Shown here: piece by piece, positions 16,310 through 25,124 of the stretch
Numbering within the stretch: the stretch's first letter is position 1
How the letters are laid out: each line of letters opens with the position of its first letter
NCBI GenBank assembly: GCA_016234655.1
Contig: JACRAU010000004.1
Span: 62,001 to 126,000, forward strand
Source: Betaproteobacteria bacterium
GTDB taxonomy: Bacteria; Pseudomonadota; Gammaproteobacteria; Burkholderiales; Thiobacillaceae
Direction of reading: 5' to 3'
DNA length: 64,000 nucleotides
Position numbers and translations under genes: made by a program
Notes under the pieces: generated by a model
What the model was told of the DNA's origin: nothing
Databases searched by the model: none
What the model saw: the letters and a program-made list of their open reading frames with translations, nothing else

Positions 16310-17176
16310 TTGTCGGAAAGCCTTGAACCGCCGCGCGATCTCGTCCGGCCTTTCCTCTTCGAGTCGCTGGATATCCGGGGCGCCGTCGTCCAGTTGAACG
16401 ATAGCTGGCGGCAAATGTCGGCGCGTCGCGCCTATGCCCCGCCGGTGCGCCGACTGCTGGGCGAAATGGCCGCGGTGACGACGTTGATCGCATCGAACCT
16501 CAAGCAGGCCGGCCGCATGACCTTCCAGCTCAAGGGCTCCGGCCCGATCGACCTGCTGGTCATCGACTGCGACGAACAGTTGCGCCTGCGCGGCATGGCC
16601 CACGCCGCGTCCGACCTGGCCGCCGCCCCCGTGCCCGAGCTGCTCGGCCACGGCCAATTGGCGCTGACCCTGGATACGGCCGGCATGGCCCGACCCTACC
16701 AGAGCATCGTGCCGCTCGACGGCGACAGCGTGGCCGCGATCTTCGAACATTACCTGAGCCGCTCGGAACAGCTGCCCACGCGCCTGCTGCTCGCCGCGCG
16801 CGAGGATCGCGTCGCCGGGCTGTTCCTGCAAAAGCTGCCCGATGCCGATAGCCGCGACCCGGACGGCTGGAACCGCGTGCAAGTTCTGGCCGACACGGCG
16901 CGGACCGACGAATTGCTGGATTTGCCGCCGGTGAAGCTATTGAGCCGGCTATTCGCGGAAGAGGATATCCGGGTGTTCGACCCCCGGCACGTCTCCTACC
17001 ATTGCCCGGAGGACCAGGCCAAGATCGACGATATGCTGCGCTCGCTCGGCCAGGCCGAATGCGAGGCGATCTTGCGCGAGCACGGCGCGATCCACATCCA
17101 CGACGAGTTGTGCAACCACGGCTATCGCTTCGACGCGCAAGACGTGGCCCGGCTATTCGGCCAGCCACGGGACTAG
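16310..17176 (+). CDS. hslO: Hsp33-family redox-regulated chaperone with degenerate zinc site
   Basis: Hsp33 is a cytosolic holdase switched on by oxidation of a C-terminal Cys4 zinc centre (CxC...CxxC). The 288-residue product matches the family along its length (DLVRPFLFESLDIRG, GRMTFQLKGSGPIDLL, LLSRLFAEEDIRVFDPR, NHGYRFDAQDV). In the redox switch only two of four cysteines remain, Cys232 (YHCPED) and Cys268 (ELCNHGY). The expected second and third positions are Glu234 and Asp265, with extra histidines nearby (HIHD). The zinc switch is therefore altered or lost. Start is TTG at 16310 with GGAG six bases upstream; no ATG fits. Confidence 0.9.
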   Translation: MSESLEPPRDLVRPFLFESLDIRGAVVQLNDSWRQMSARRAYAPPVRRLLGEMAAVTTLIASNLKQAGRMTFQLKGSGPIDLLVIDCDEQLRLRGMAHAASDLAAAPVPELLGHGQLALTLDTAGMARPYQSIVPLDGDSVAAIFEHYLSRSEQLPTRLLLAAREDRVAGLFLQKLPDADSRDPDGWNRVQVLADTARTDELLDLPPVKLLSRLFAEEDIRVFDPRHVSYHCPEDQAKIDDMLRSLGQAECEAILREHGAIHIHDELCNHGYRFDAQDVARLFGQPRD

Positions 17177-17265
17177 CCGCCGGCATGATGCGCAAATACC
17201 AGATGCGGCGGCGGCTTATCCCCCTAAAATAGGGCCATGGATAGCCAAGCCATTCGGGCCAAGCC

Positions 17266-19311
17266 GTGTTCTCCCGCTTCCTAGCAAGCCTCTCGATTCC
17301 CCTCGCGGCAAGCCGTGCCTACCTGCCGGGCCACGTTTGGCAACTGAGCCTGGTCGCCGGCTTCGCCGTGCAGCTGCTGCTGATCTTGTTTGTCACGCTG
17401 ACCGGCCTCGATCAACTGGACGCCACCGAGCGGCACATGCAAAACGTGACCGAAGAAAGCATGCGCAAGCTGGAATTGAGCAAAACCATGGGTTTTCTTG
17501 CCCGAGAACGGACCATGAACCTATTCATGGTCATGCACACGGCGGATCCGTTCGAGCGCGACGCCATCTATCTGCATTTCGAGCAGCTGGCCAACAAATT
17601 CGTCGGCGTCCGCCGCGAGTTTCTCAAGCTCCCCCTGACCCCCACCGAGCATAGGCTGCTCGAAGAGCAAAGGCGGTTGAGCCGGATCGCCGTGCCTTAT
17701 CAGGAAGAAGCCATCGCCCTCGCCATGGCCGGCAATAAGGCCGGGGCCGGCGCGATCCTGCTCGACCAGGCGATTCCGGCACAAAACGCCGTGCTCGAAA
17801 CCCTGGCCGAACTGGATGGCGCCACGCACCAGTCCACCCAGGAGGCCATCCGGGAGGCCAGGTCGGCGCACGACAGCGCGCGGCTTCAGATGTACGCCCT
17901 CTCCGGCATGGCCTTGCTCATCGGCATCGTGGTCGCCGTCGTCGTCGTCCGACTGATCGGCCGAGCCGGCCGGGAGCGCGAACACATGGCCACCCACGAC
18001 GCCTTGACCGGCCTGCCGAACCGGCTGCTGCTGATGGGCCGGCTGGAACAAGCCATCGCCCGCGCGCAGCGGCAAAATCTCATGATCGGCGTGATGTTCA
18101 TCGATCTCGACCGCTTCAAGCTGGTCAACGACACGCTCGGCCATGCCGCCGGCGACGAGCTGATACGTCAAGTCGCCGCGCGCTTGAGTCGCATCGTGCG
18201 ATCCGACGACATCGTGGCGAGGCTGGGCGGCGACGAGTTCATCGTGGTCGTATCCGACGCCGATAAGGTCGGCCAGATCATCCATGTCGTCGACAAGGTG
18301 GTGGAAAGCATCGGCCAGCCCTACCGAATCGGCGACCGGGAATTCTTCACCAGCGCCAGCATCGGCATCGGCATCTATCCGCACGATGGCGCCGATACCG
18401 ACGACCTGCTGAAGAATGCCGACACGGCGATGTACCACGCCAAGGAGCTCGGCCGTAACCGCTATCAGTTGTTCGATACCGAGATGAACATCAAGGTCGC
18501 CCAGCGCCTGGAGCTGGAGACCGACATGCGCTACGGCATCGAGCGCGGCGAGTTCCGGCCATATTACCAGCCCCAGATCAATCTCTCGACGCATCGGATA
18601 CAGGTCGTCGAGGTACTCATGCGCTGGCAGCACCCGACACGCGGCACGCTCCTCCCCGCCATTTACCTCGACCTGCTGGAAGACACGGGCTGCATTGTCG
18701 AAGTCGGCCGCAAATTACTGCGCGAGGCCTGTCGGCAATGCGTCTCCTGGCAGGCCGCCGGCCAAGCCGGCTTGGCTATCGCGGTGAACCTGTCGAGCAA
18801 GGAGTTCTGGCAGGAAGACCTGTGCCAAACGGTCGCCGCCACCCTGGCCGAAACGACGCTGTCCCCGCAATCGCTGCATTTCGAACTGACCGAGAGCATC
18901 CTGATGCTCGATATCGACCAGGCGGTCGACAAGATAAAAGAGCTCAAACGCATCGGGGTCCGGCTCGCCGTGGACGACTTCGGCACCGGTTACTCATCCC
19001 TGGCCCACCTCAAGCACTTTCCGGTCGACACGCTCAAGATCGACCGCTATTTCGTCAAGGATATCGACCGCCAAAGCACCGATGCCGCGATCACCCAGGC
19101 CATCCTGGCCCTGAGCGAAAGCCTCGGCCTGGAGACCGTCATCGAGGGCGTCGAATCGATGGCGCAACTGAATATCCTGCACGATATCGGCTGCGACATC
19201 GTGCAAGGCTTTCTATTCAGCGAGCCCGTGCCCGGCGAGGCGATGAGTGCCCTGTTCGAGCGCGATTGGGCCGCCGAGATCGCGCAAGACAGGCCGGCCG
19301 GCACGGCCTGA
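17266..19311 (+). CDS. Membrane-bound GGDEF-EAL cyclic-di-GMP protein
   Basis: A 681-residue protein with two membrane helices (about residues 25-47 and 210-232) flanking a helical periplasmic sensor region, then GGDEF and EAL domains. The GGDEF motif is intact with I-site RSDD five residues earlier. The EAL domain keeps EVL, AVNLSS, FELTES, VDDFGTG, LKIDRYF and VQGF, so both activities look possible. The sensor resembles a four-helix bundle of the chemoreceptor type. The start is GTG at 17266 without a clear ribosome site; a 15-codon upstream ORF (17237-17284) overlaps it in another frame. Confidence 0.9.
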   Translation: MFSRFLASLSIPLAASRAYLPGHVWQLSLVAGFAVQLLLILFVTLTGLDQLDATERHMQNVTEESMRKLELSKTMGFLARERTMNLFMVMHTADPFERDAIYLHFEQLANKFVGVRREFLKLPLTPTEHRLLEEQRRLSRIAVPYQEEAIALAMAGNKAGAGAILLDQAIPAQNAVLETLAELDGATHQSTQEAIREARSAHDSARLQMYALSGMALLIGIVVAVVVVRLIGRAGREREHMATHDALTGLPNRLLLMGRLEQAIARAQRQNLMIGVMFIDLDRFKLVNDTLGHAAGDELIRQVAARLSRIVRSDDIVARLGGDEFIVVVSDADKVGQIIHVVDKVVESIGQPYRIGDREFFTSASIGIGIYPHDGADTDDLLKNADTAMYHAKELGRNRYQLFDTEMNIKVAQRLELETDMRYGIERGEFRPYYQPQINLSTHRIQVVEVLMRWQHPTRGTLLPAIYLDLLEDTGCIVEVGRKLLREACRQCVSWQAAGQAGLAIAVNLSSKEFWQEDLCQTVAATLAETTLSPQSLHFELTESILMLDIDQAVDKIKELKRIGVRLAVDDFGTGYSSLAHLKHFPVDTLKIDRYFVKDIDRQSTDAAITQAILALSESLGLETVIEGVESMAQLNILHDIGCDIVQGFLFSEPVPGEAMSALFERDWAAEIAQDRPAGTA

Positions 19312-19394
19312 TCGGGGTTCTTCGGGGCCTGTTTTCCCCATCCGGCAACCCTGGCCCGCGCGATCGCGCGGACGAGTTTCGCTAAAATAAAGTC

Positions 19395-21329
19395 ATGCCC
19401 GCCAAGGAACCGCTCATCCCCGCCCGCCTCGCATATTCGGCCGACGGCACGCCCTATTCCCAAGCCTTCGACGACGTGTATCACTCGACCGACGGCGGCC
19501 CGCAACAAGCGCGCCACGTCTTCCTGGCGGGCAACGGCCTGCCGGCGCGTTGGCAGGAAAAGCCTCGCTTCACGATTCTGGAAACCGGCTTCGGCCTGGG
19601 CCTCAACTTTCTCGCCACCTGGGCCGCTTGGCAAGCAGACCCGCAGCGGCCGGAACGGCTCGATTATTTCTCGGTGGAAAAACACCCCTTCGGCGCCGAC
19701 GATCTCGCCCAGCTGCATGCGCACTGGCCTGAACTGGCCCCTTGCGCCTCGGCCCTGCGCGCCTGCTGGCCCGTGCCGACGCCGGGCTTTCATCGCCTCT
19801 ATCTCGATGGCGGCCGGGTTTGCCTCACGCTGCTATTCGGCGATGCGCGGGAAACCTTGCCGAAGTTGCGGGCACGGGTCGACGCCATCTATCTGGATGG
19901 CTTCGCGCCGGCCAAGAATCCAGGGCTGTGGCACGAATCGATCTTTCGCGCGCTGGCCCGCCTCTGCCATGCCGACACCACGCTGGCGACCTATACCGTC
20001 GCCGGCGCCGTGCGCGACGGCCTGAACGCCGCCGGCTTCGCCACGGAAAAGCGCCAGGGCTTCGGCCGCAAGCGGGAGATGCTGAGTGCCCGGTTCGCCG
20101 CGCGAAAGCCCCAACCCCGTGCCGATGCCGTGCCGGCCCGCGACCGCCACGCCATCGTGATCGGTGCCGGCGTGGCCGGCTGCGCGATCAGCGAACGCCT
20201 CGCCGCGCGCGGCTGGCAAGTCAGCCTGATCGAGCGCCACGCCGCCCCCGCGCAAGAGGCCTCGGGCAACCTGGCCGGCATCGTCCGGCCGATGCTGTCC
20301 TTGGACGACAACATCGCCTCGCGCCTGTCGCGCGCCTGCTTCCTGTTCGCGTGCCGCCATTGGCGATCGTTGATCGCGGAAGGCATGCCGGTGCGCTGGT
20401 TCCCGAACGGCGTGCTGCACCTCGCGCGCGATGACGCGCACGAAGACCTGCAACGGCGGATCGTCGACGGCCTTGGCTTTCCGGCCGATTACGTCCGTTA
20501 TCTTGGCGCCGACGAGGCAAGCGAGTTGCTGCATTGGCCGGCGATGCATGGCGGCTGGCTCTTTCCCGGCGGCGGCCACGCCAATCCGGCCAGCTTGTGC
20601 CAAGCCTATTTACAGCGCTTTCCCGATCGCATCGAGCGCCTGTTCATGCGCGAGGCCATCTCGCTCGAACAGACCGGCGATGGCTGGCAGGTGCGCGATG
20701 CACACGGCCGAGCCTTCGCGCGGGCGGCAACCCTCATCTTGGCCAGCGGTGCCGAGGCCAAGCGTTTCGGGCAGACGCGGGATTTGCCGATACGCAGGGT
20801 ACGCGGCCAGGTCACGCACATCCCGGCCGGCGGCATGCCCGCGCTGAACCTCGCCCTGACCCGCGAAGGCTATGCCACGCCGGCGCTGGATGGCTGGCAC
20901 TGCGTCGGCGCTTCCTACGAGTTGGAAGAAAACCCGAATCTGAGCACCGACAGCACCGAGGGCAATCTCCTTCGCTTGGAGCAGATGCTGCCTGGCTCGA
21001 CACGCAATATCGAGGCCTCGCGCCTGGGCGGCCGGGTGGCGACACGCGCAGCCGCCACCGATCGGCTGCCGCTGGTCGGCGCCCTGCCCGACCTCGGGGC
21101 GGCCATGCCACCGCATGCAAGCCGGCTGAGCGAGATGCCGCGCCTGCCCGGCCTCTATGGCTTGCTCGGCCTGGGCTCGCGCGGCTTGGTCTGGCATGCC
21201 TTGGCGGCGGAGCTGCTGGCCGCGCAACTGGAAGGCGAGGCCTTGCCGCTGGAAGCCGATCTCGTCGCCGCCATCGATCCCGCGCGTTTCCTGGTGCGCA
21301 AGTCCCGTCTAGTTCATCGAGGCCCCTAA
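19395..21329 (+). CDS. mnmC: Bifunctional tRNA wobble-uridine modification enzyme MnmC
   Basis: Converts cmnm5s2U34 to nm5s2U34 and then methylates it to mnm5s2U34 in tRNA. The 644-residue length and two-domain order match. The N-terminal SAM-dependent methyltransferase domain has ETGFGLGLNFLATW, YLDGFAPAKNP and a DAVYHS-like start region (DDVYHSTDGG). The C-terminal FAD-dependent oxidoreductase domain begins with VIGAGVAGCAISERLA (GxGxxG). The end has a second FAD-domain motif, GLLGLGSRGLVWHALAAELLA. A TAAAAT hexamer ends only six bases before the ATG, so the mRNA could be leaderless. Confidence 0.95.
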   Translation: MPAKEPLIPARLAYSADGTPYSQAFDDVYHSTDGGPQQARHVFLAGNGLPARWQEKPRFTILETGFGLGLNFLATWAAWQADPQRPERLDYFSVEKHPFGADDLAQLHAHWPELAPCASALRACWPVPTPGFHRLYLDGGRVCLTLLFGDARETLPKLRARVDAIYLDGFAPAKNPGLWHESIFRALARLCHADTTLATYTVAGAVRDGLNAAGFATEKRQGFGRKREMLSARFAARKPQPRADAVPARDRHAIVIGAGVAGCAISERLAARGWQVSLIERHAAPAQEASGNLAGIVRPMLSLDDNIASRLSRACFLFACRHWRSLIAEGMPVRWFPNGVLHLARDDAHEDLQRRIVDGLGFPADYVRYLGADEASELLHWPAMHGGWLFPGGGHANPASLCQAYLQRFPDRIERLFMREAISLEQTGDGWQVRDAHGRAFARAATLILASGAEAKRFGQTRDLPIRRVRGQVTHIPAGGMPALNLALTREGYATPALDGWHCVGASYELEENPNLSTDSTEGNLLRLEQMLPGSTRNIEASRLGGRVATRAAATDRLPLVGALPDLGAAMPPHASRLSEMPRLPGLYGLLGLGSRGLVWHALAAELLAAQLEGEALPLEADLVAAIDPARFLVRKSRLVHRGP

Positions 21330-21333
21330 TGCA

Positions 21334-21355
21334 AATGGGGGCCGCAGCCCCCATT
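21334..21355. terminator. Hairpin between convergent mnmC and FadL-like genes
   Basis: ATGGGGGC (21335-21342) and GCCCCCAT (21347-21354) form an 8-bp GC-rich stem with loop CGCA. The T-run on either side is poor, so termination efficiency is uncertain, but the position between two gene ends fits. Confidence 0.55.
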
Positions 21356-21376
21356 CGTTCTTTGACCCTGTCTCGC

Positions 21377-22525
21377 TCAGAACTTCTTGCTGTACATCAG
21401 CTGCCAGTTGAGCTGGCTATGCGTGACCTTGGGTCCGTTGGTCTGCGTGGCCTCGGGCGCATAGCTCAACGACGCGTTCAGCTCGCCGCCGGCATCGAGC
21501 GCATAGCCCAACCCCGCCGTGTAGTGCCGGTCCACGATGGCCGGCCAGAGGAAATTCATATTCTGGGTCGGGATCGGGTTATCGCCATAGTTGAACCCGA
21601 TCCGGCCGGTGATACGGTCGCCCAGCTTATATGCCGCGCCCATGGCCAGCACGATCTGGTCTTGCCAATCCTGTTGAAAGGGGGCGCAGTTGATCCCAGG
21701 GTTGCAGGTGGCCGCGCCGGGGTACAGGATCGTGACCGTGTTCATGCTGCTGCCCCACATCACGTCCTTGATGTCGGCGACGAGCTGCAACTTGTCGGTC
21801 GCCTGCCAGGACAGCCCGATCGCCAGGATAGGCGGCATGTCGAAATCCCGTACCTTGTAGCCCGCCCCCTCGAGGTCGGACAGATTGCCGGCCGTCTGAT
21901 AGACGCCGCCAATAGCGACACGGTCATCCAGCTTGTAGGTGAATCCCAGCTTGGCCGCCAAGCCATAGCCCTTGGCCTTGCCTGAATAATCGCTGTGGTC
22001 CTTGAAATTGATGCCGAAGCTGGAGAAGGTCAAATCCATACCGGCCCAGACCAAATCCACGCTGCCACCCAAGGAAAGACGCTCGCTCAACTGATAGGCC
22101 AAGGGCAGGATCACCCGGCCGACGCCGACTTGCGCCATGTCGCCATTGGCATATTCCGTGCCCATGCCGCCTTGGGCATAGATCCCCAGACCGTACGCCA
22201 GCTTGCCCTCCTTGCGGGCATAGCCTATGGCCGGCATATAAAAGGCCTCCGCCTTGGAACTCGCCCAAGTCGGGTGGCCGACTTCCACATTCGGCCCAAT
22301 GAAGCCGAGCGCCGCATCCAAGCGACTGCCCTGCGGTGCCAGGGCCAGCGTGGCCGGGTTGTTGGCCATGGCTGCGGTACCGTTGTCATAGGCCATGGCG
22401 GCACCGCCCATCGCGGTGGCGATCGGGCCATAGCCTTCCATGATCATGCCGTTGGTGGCGAGGGCGGCATTCGGCAATGCCATGGCGGCCGAGGCCAACG
22501 CCACGGCAAATAGACTGCGATGCAT
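21377..22525 (-). CDS. FadL/OmpP1-family outer-membrane protein (paralogue 1)
   Basis: A 382-residue beta-barrel porin-like protein of the FadL/TodX/OmpP1 family, which takes up hydrophobic compounds across the outer membrane. It has a signal peptide (cleavage near NAALA/TNG), the N-terminal plug-like start TNGMIMEGYGPIATAMGGA seen in the family, alternating beta-strand patterns and a C-terminal aromatic residue (SKKF). It has two cysteines (TCNPGINC) in a loop that the neighbouring paralogue lacks. Ribosome site TAAGGAA. It lies downstream of paralogue 2, separated by a terminator. Confidence 0.88.
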   Translation of the reverse strand: MHRSLFAVALASAAMALPNAALATNGMIMEGYGPIATAMGGAAMAYDNGTAAMANNPATLALAPQGSRLDAALGFIGPNVEVGHPTWASSKAEAFYMPAIGYARKEGKLAYGLGIYAQGGMGTEYANGDMAQVGVGRVILPLAYQLSERLSLGGSVDLVWAGMDLTFSSFGINFKDHSDYSGKAKGYGLAAKLGFTYKLDDRVAIGGVYQTAGNLSDLEGAGYKVRDFDMPPILAIGLSWQATDKLQLVADIKDVMWGSSMNTVTILYPGAATCNPGINCAPFQQDWQDQIVLAMGAAYKLGDRITGRIGFNYGDNPIPTQNMNFLWPAIVDRHYTAGLGYALDAGGELNASLSYAPEATQTNGPKVTHSQLNWQLMYSKKF

Positions 22526-22589
22526 GTGATTTCCTTACAGAGGTATTTTCGAGATTAACTAAATTCTGTTTTACTGAAACAGTAGATAC

Positions 22590-22623
22590 AAAAAAGGGTT
22601 GGAGAAATCTCCAACCCTTTTTT
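22590..22623 (-). terminator. Intrinsic terminator of FadL-like paralogue 2
   Basis: A-rich arm, then AGGGTTGGAG pairing with CTCCAACCCT across a short AAAT-type loop, followed on the minus strand by TTTTTT. Strong in both directions; ends the upstream outer-membrane gene. Confidence 0.9.
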
Positions 22624-22637
22624 GCGATAGGTATTTC

Positions 22638-23951
22638 TTAGAACTTCTTGCTGTACATCAACTGCCAGCTGGCCTGGCTATGCGAGACAGTGAAGCCCAT
22701 GGGGCTGGTCTGCTTGACTTCCGCAGCCTGAGACAAGGCGAAGTTCAGCTCGGCGCTCTTGTCGAAGGCATAGCCGAGGCCAACCGTGTAGTGGTTTTCC
22801 TCGATCGCCGGGAACAGGTAGTGCACCGTGCTGCTGGGGATCGGATTATCGGAGATGTTGGCACCGGCACGCAGGGTCAGAGCATCACTCCACTTGTAGG
22901 AGAGGCCGATGCTGAACACGTCCTGATCGTCCCAGTTCTGCGGCAACGAGAAGGTCACGCTGTCACCCATGGCCGAATAGCTCATGGTGAAGTTGCGCAT
23001 GACATCTGCCCAACCGATGCGCTTCCAGTCGGCGGCCACCATCAACTGAGGGGTAGCCTGCCAAGCCATACCCAGACCGTAGGTCTCGGGCCACTGGAAA
23101 TCGCGCACGGTGATCTTGCCCGGCACGTTCTGGGTAGGATTGCCACCGTTATCGGTCACGACCATGGTCGCGCCGTTGGTGCTGGTTTCCATATCGTCCA
23201 AGGAGGTCTTGGAGTGATAGGTGCCGCCGATAGTGACGGCCGGGCTGACTTTATAGGTGAAGCCCAGCTTGCCAGCCCAACCCGTGGTCTTGGCCTTGCC
23301 GGTATAGTTGTTGTTGTCGCTGAAGTTCAGGCGGGCGTTGTCATAGCCGCCGGCCATCATGCCGCCCAGGGCGCCCATGAGGGTGCCGTTGCCCATGCCA
23401 GTCGGGGTAATCAAACCCGCCATGTTGGCCAGGGGCATCGCCATCTGCATATCCATCATGGCCCAAACGTAGTCCAGCGAGCCACCGATGCTCAGGTTGG
23501 AGTTGACGTTGTAGGTCAACGGGGCGATCAGTCGACCGACGCCAACTTCGGAACGCTCGGGCATGCCATCGACGCCCATCGCATATTCGGTACCCATGCC
23601 ACCCTGCGCGAACAAGCCGACGCCATAGGCCAACTGGCCGCTTTTCTTGGCATAACCGACGGCGGGCATGTAATAGGCATTGCCGGACGAGTCACCGGAC
23701 ATGGTGCTCTTGACGTCGGGACCCAGGAAGCCGAGGGCGACATCCACGCGGCTGCCGTCGGCCATCAGGCCGAGCGTGGCGGGGTTGTTCATCACAGCGG
23801 CAGTACCGTTGTCGTATGCCATCGAGGCACCGCCCATACCGAGGGCGATCGGGCCGTAGCCTTCCAAGTTCATGCCGTTGGTGGCAAAGGCAGCGCCAGA
23901 GGCGGTCAGGCTGGCGATTGCCAGTGCGGCAGATAGTTTCTTCAGTTGCAT
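22638..23951 (-). CDS. FadL/OmpP1-family outer-membrane protein (paralogue 2)
   Basis: A 437-residue relative of the preceding gene, sharing the mature N-terminus (TNGMNLEGYGPIALGMGG), central GGMGTEYA motif and near-identical C-terminus (WQLMYSKKF), so the two arose by tandem duplication. Signal peptide cleavage after AAFA is likely. It carries an extra ~50-residue loop rich in Met and Gly (after MDMQMAMPLANMAG). The start at MQLKKL has GGAGGAGA eight bases upstream; an ATG ten codons earlier would overlap this site. Role: probably uptake of a hydrophobic substrate. It sits directly beyond the rhd-tusA-dsrE2 cluster. Confidence 0.88.
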   Translation of the reverse strand: MQLKKLSAALAIASLTASGAAFATNGMNLEGYGPIALGMGGASMAYDNGTAAVMNNPATLGLMADGSRVDVALGFLGPDVKSTMSGDSSGNAYYMPAVGYAKKSGQLAYGVGLFAQGGMGTEYAMGVDGMPERSEVGVGRLIAPLTYNVNSNLSIGGSLDYVWAMMDMQMAMPLANMAGLITPTGMGNGTLMGALGGMMAGGYDNARLNFSDNNNYTGKAKTTGWAGKLGFTYKVSPAVTIGGTYHSKTSLDDMETSTNGATMVVTDNGGNPTQNVPGKITVRDFQWPETYGLGMAWQATPQLMVAADWKRIGWADVMRNFTMSYSAMGDSVTFSLPQNWDDQDVFSIGLSYKWSDALTLRAGANISDNPIPSSTVHYLFPAIEENHYTVGLGYAFDKSAELNFALSQAAEVKQTSPMGFTVSHSQASWQLMYSKKF

Positions 23952-24139
23952 TTGAGTGGTCTCCTCCACAAAAGCGGGCATAAAAAATCAGAAATCGGTC
24001 CATGCAAAAGCAACTCCCCTCGCTCGTGCATGGTTCGCATGTACCAATATAAAAGCCAGGGTCATGCTAATGGAAGATTACGGAGCCGGGCAAGGATTTT
24101 TTACCATTTGGTGAACCGTCCGCCGAGCTATGGCAACTG

Positions 24140-24175
24140 AGCAACAAAAAGGCCACCAGCGGTGGCCTTTTTGTC
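24140..24175. terminator. Bidirectional intrinsic terminator after dsrE2
   Basis: GGCCACC (24151-24157) and GGTGGCC (24161-24167) with loop AGC, flanked by A- and T-runs on both sides (AAAAA before, TTTTT after). It ends the dsrE2 transcript on the minus strand. Confidence 0.9.
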
Positions 24176-24193
24176 GAACCAGTAGCTTCGCAC

Positions 24194-24703
24194 TCAGATA
24201 AACAGGCAAATATCCGAGTCGCCGGCGAATTCGAAAAAGCTGGCGGCGCCAACATATTCCAAACCGTCGATGAAATCACTGTGCTCAAAGCCGAATAATT
24301 CGACCGTCATTTGGCAAACCGTGAATTTGACGTCCGCTTCCTGGCATAGCTCGCGCAGTTCGGCGATGGTGGCCACGCCGTTGTTCTTGATGGTTTGTTT
24401 CATCAGAACCGTGGCGAAGCTCTCGAAACCAGGCACCAGAGACTGCACGGCATTGGGGATGTTCCAATTGATGCCTTTGAACCATTTCGGCCCAAACGGC
24501 ATTTTCATGGGCATGCCCGGATTGCCCAAGGGGCTCACCTTCAAGGCGCTCAAGTCCTTGCGCACCATCTGCAATCCGTAGAAGGTGAAAAAAATCTGGA
24601 CTTCATAGCCCAGCGCGGCTGCCGTGGACGCCAGGATCAAAGGCGGATAAGCCCAATCCAACGTCCCTTTGGTAGCGATGATTGCCAGCTTTTTTTGATC
24701 CAT
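24194..24703 (-). CDS. dsrE2: DsrE2-type sulfurtransferase/peroxiredoxin-like protein
   Basis: A 169-residue DsrE-fold protein. The DsrE2 signature is the Cys-containing segment FTVCQMTVELFG, where Cys can carry a persulfide, and the N-terminal IIATKGTLDWAYPPLILAS nucleotide-binding-like strand-loop. In sulfur oxidisers DsrE2 lies with rhodanese and TusA and feeds sulfane sulfur to cytoplasmic oxidation systems (rDsr or sHdr); the genes here have exactly that order. GGAGGAA ribosome site. No membrane helices of the kind found in some DsrE2 proteins are obvious, though the middle is hydrophobic. The product ends CLFI. Confidence 0.9.
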   Translation of the reverse strand: MDQKKLAIIATKGTLDWAYPPLILASTAAALGYEVQIFFTFYGLQMVRKDLSALKVSPLGNPGMPMKMPFGPKWFKGINWNIPNAVQSLVPGFESFATVLMKQTIKNNGVATIAELRELCQEADVKFTVCQMTVELFGFEHSDFIDGLEYVGAASFFEFAGDSDICLFI

Positions 24704-24758
24704 CGTTCCTCCAAATCTTGGTTTGCCGTACCCGATACGCCGAGGTTAAGGCGCGGTA

Positions 24759-24986
24759 TTACTTCTTCTTGATAAAGAAGGTGTACTCGCCACCCGCTTC
24801 GGCGGTAGACAACAGCTCGTTACCGGTTTGCTTGGCGAAGGCGGCGAAGTCCTTAACGGAACCCGGGTCGGTAGCAATGATCTTGAGCACTTGACCACCA
24901 CCCAACTCGCCGAGGGTTTTCTTGGCACGGAGGATGGGCAACGGGCAGTTCAGGCCGCGGGCATCGAGCTCTTTGTCAAAATTCAT
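24759..24986 (-). CDS. tusA: Sulfur carrier protein TusA
   Basis: A 75-residue TusA-family protein that carries sulfur as a persulfide on the Cys of its CPxP motif (LNCPLPILRAKKTL, Cys14). It is the middle gene of rhd-tusA-dsrE2, whose products pass sulfur from rhodanese to TusA to DsrE2 in the cytoplasm of sulfur-oxidising bacteria. In this context a role in dissimilatory sulfur oxidation is more likely than tRNA thiolation. A short ribosome site (AAGGAGC) precedes the ATG. The C-terminal end is Lys-rich. Confidence 0.93.
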   Translation of the reverse strand: MNFDKELDARGLNCPLPILRAKKTLGELGGGQVLKIIATDPGSVKDFAAFAKQTGNELLSTAEAGGEYTFFIKKK

Positions 24987-25124
24987 TTCTGCTCCTTAAA
25001 TTCAGTTCAGTGCAAAGGCGTTTAGTACAAAATCAGCATGTGCTAAAAAGCGAGGCCACATTAAACCAGTTACTGGTAGATTGCAACCACGCAAAGGAAA
25101 TCGGGACTGACTTGGCTGGATTTT

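Noticed and set aside
22599-23936. 445-codon plus-strand frame opposite FadL-like paralogue 2
   Set aside because: The minus-strand frame has signal peptide, family motifs, ribosome site and terminator.
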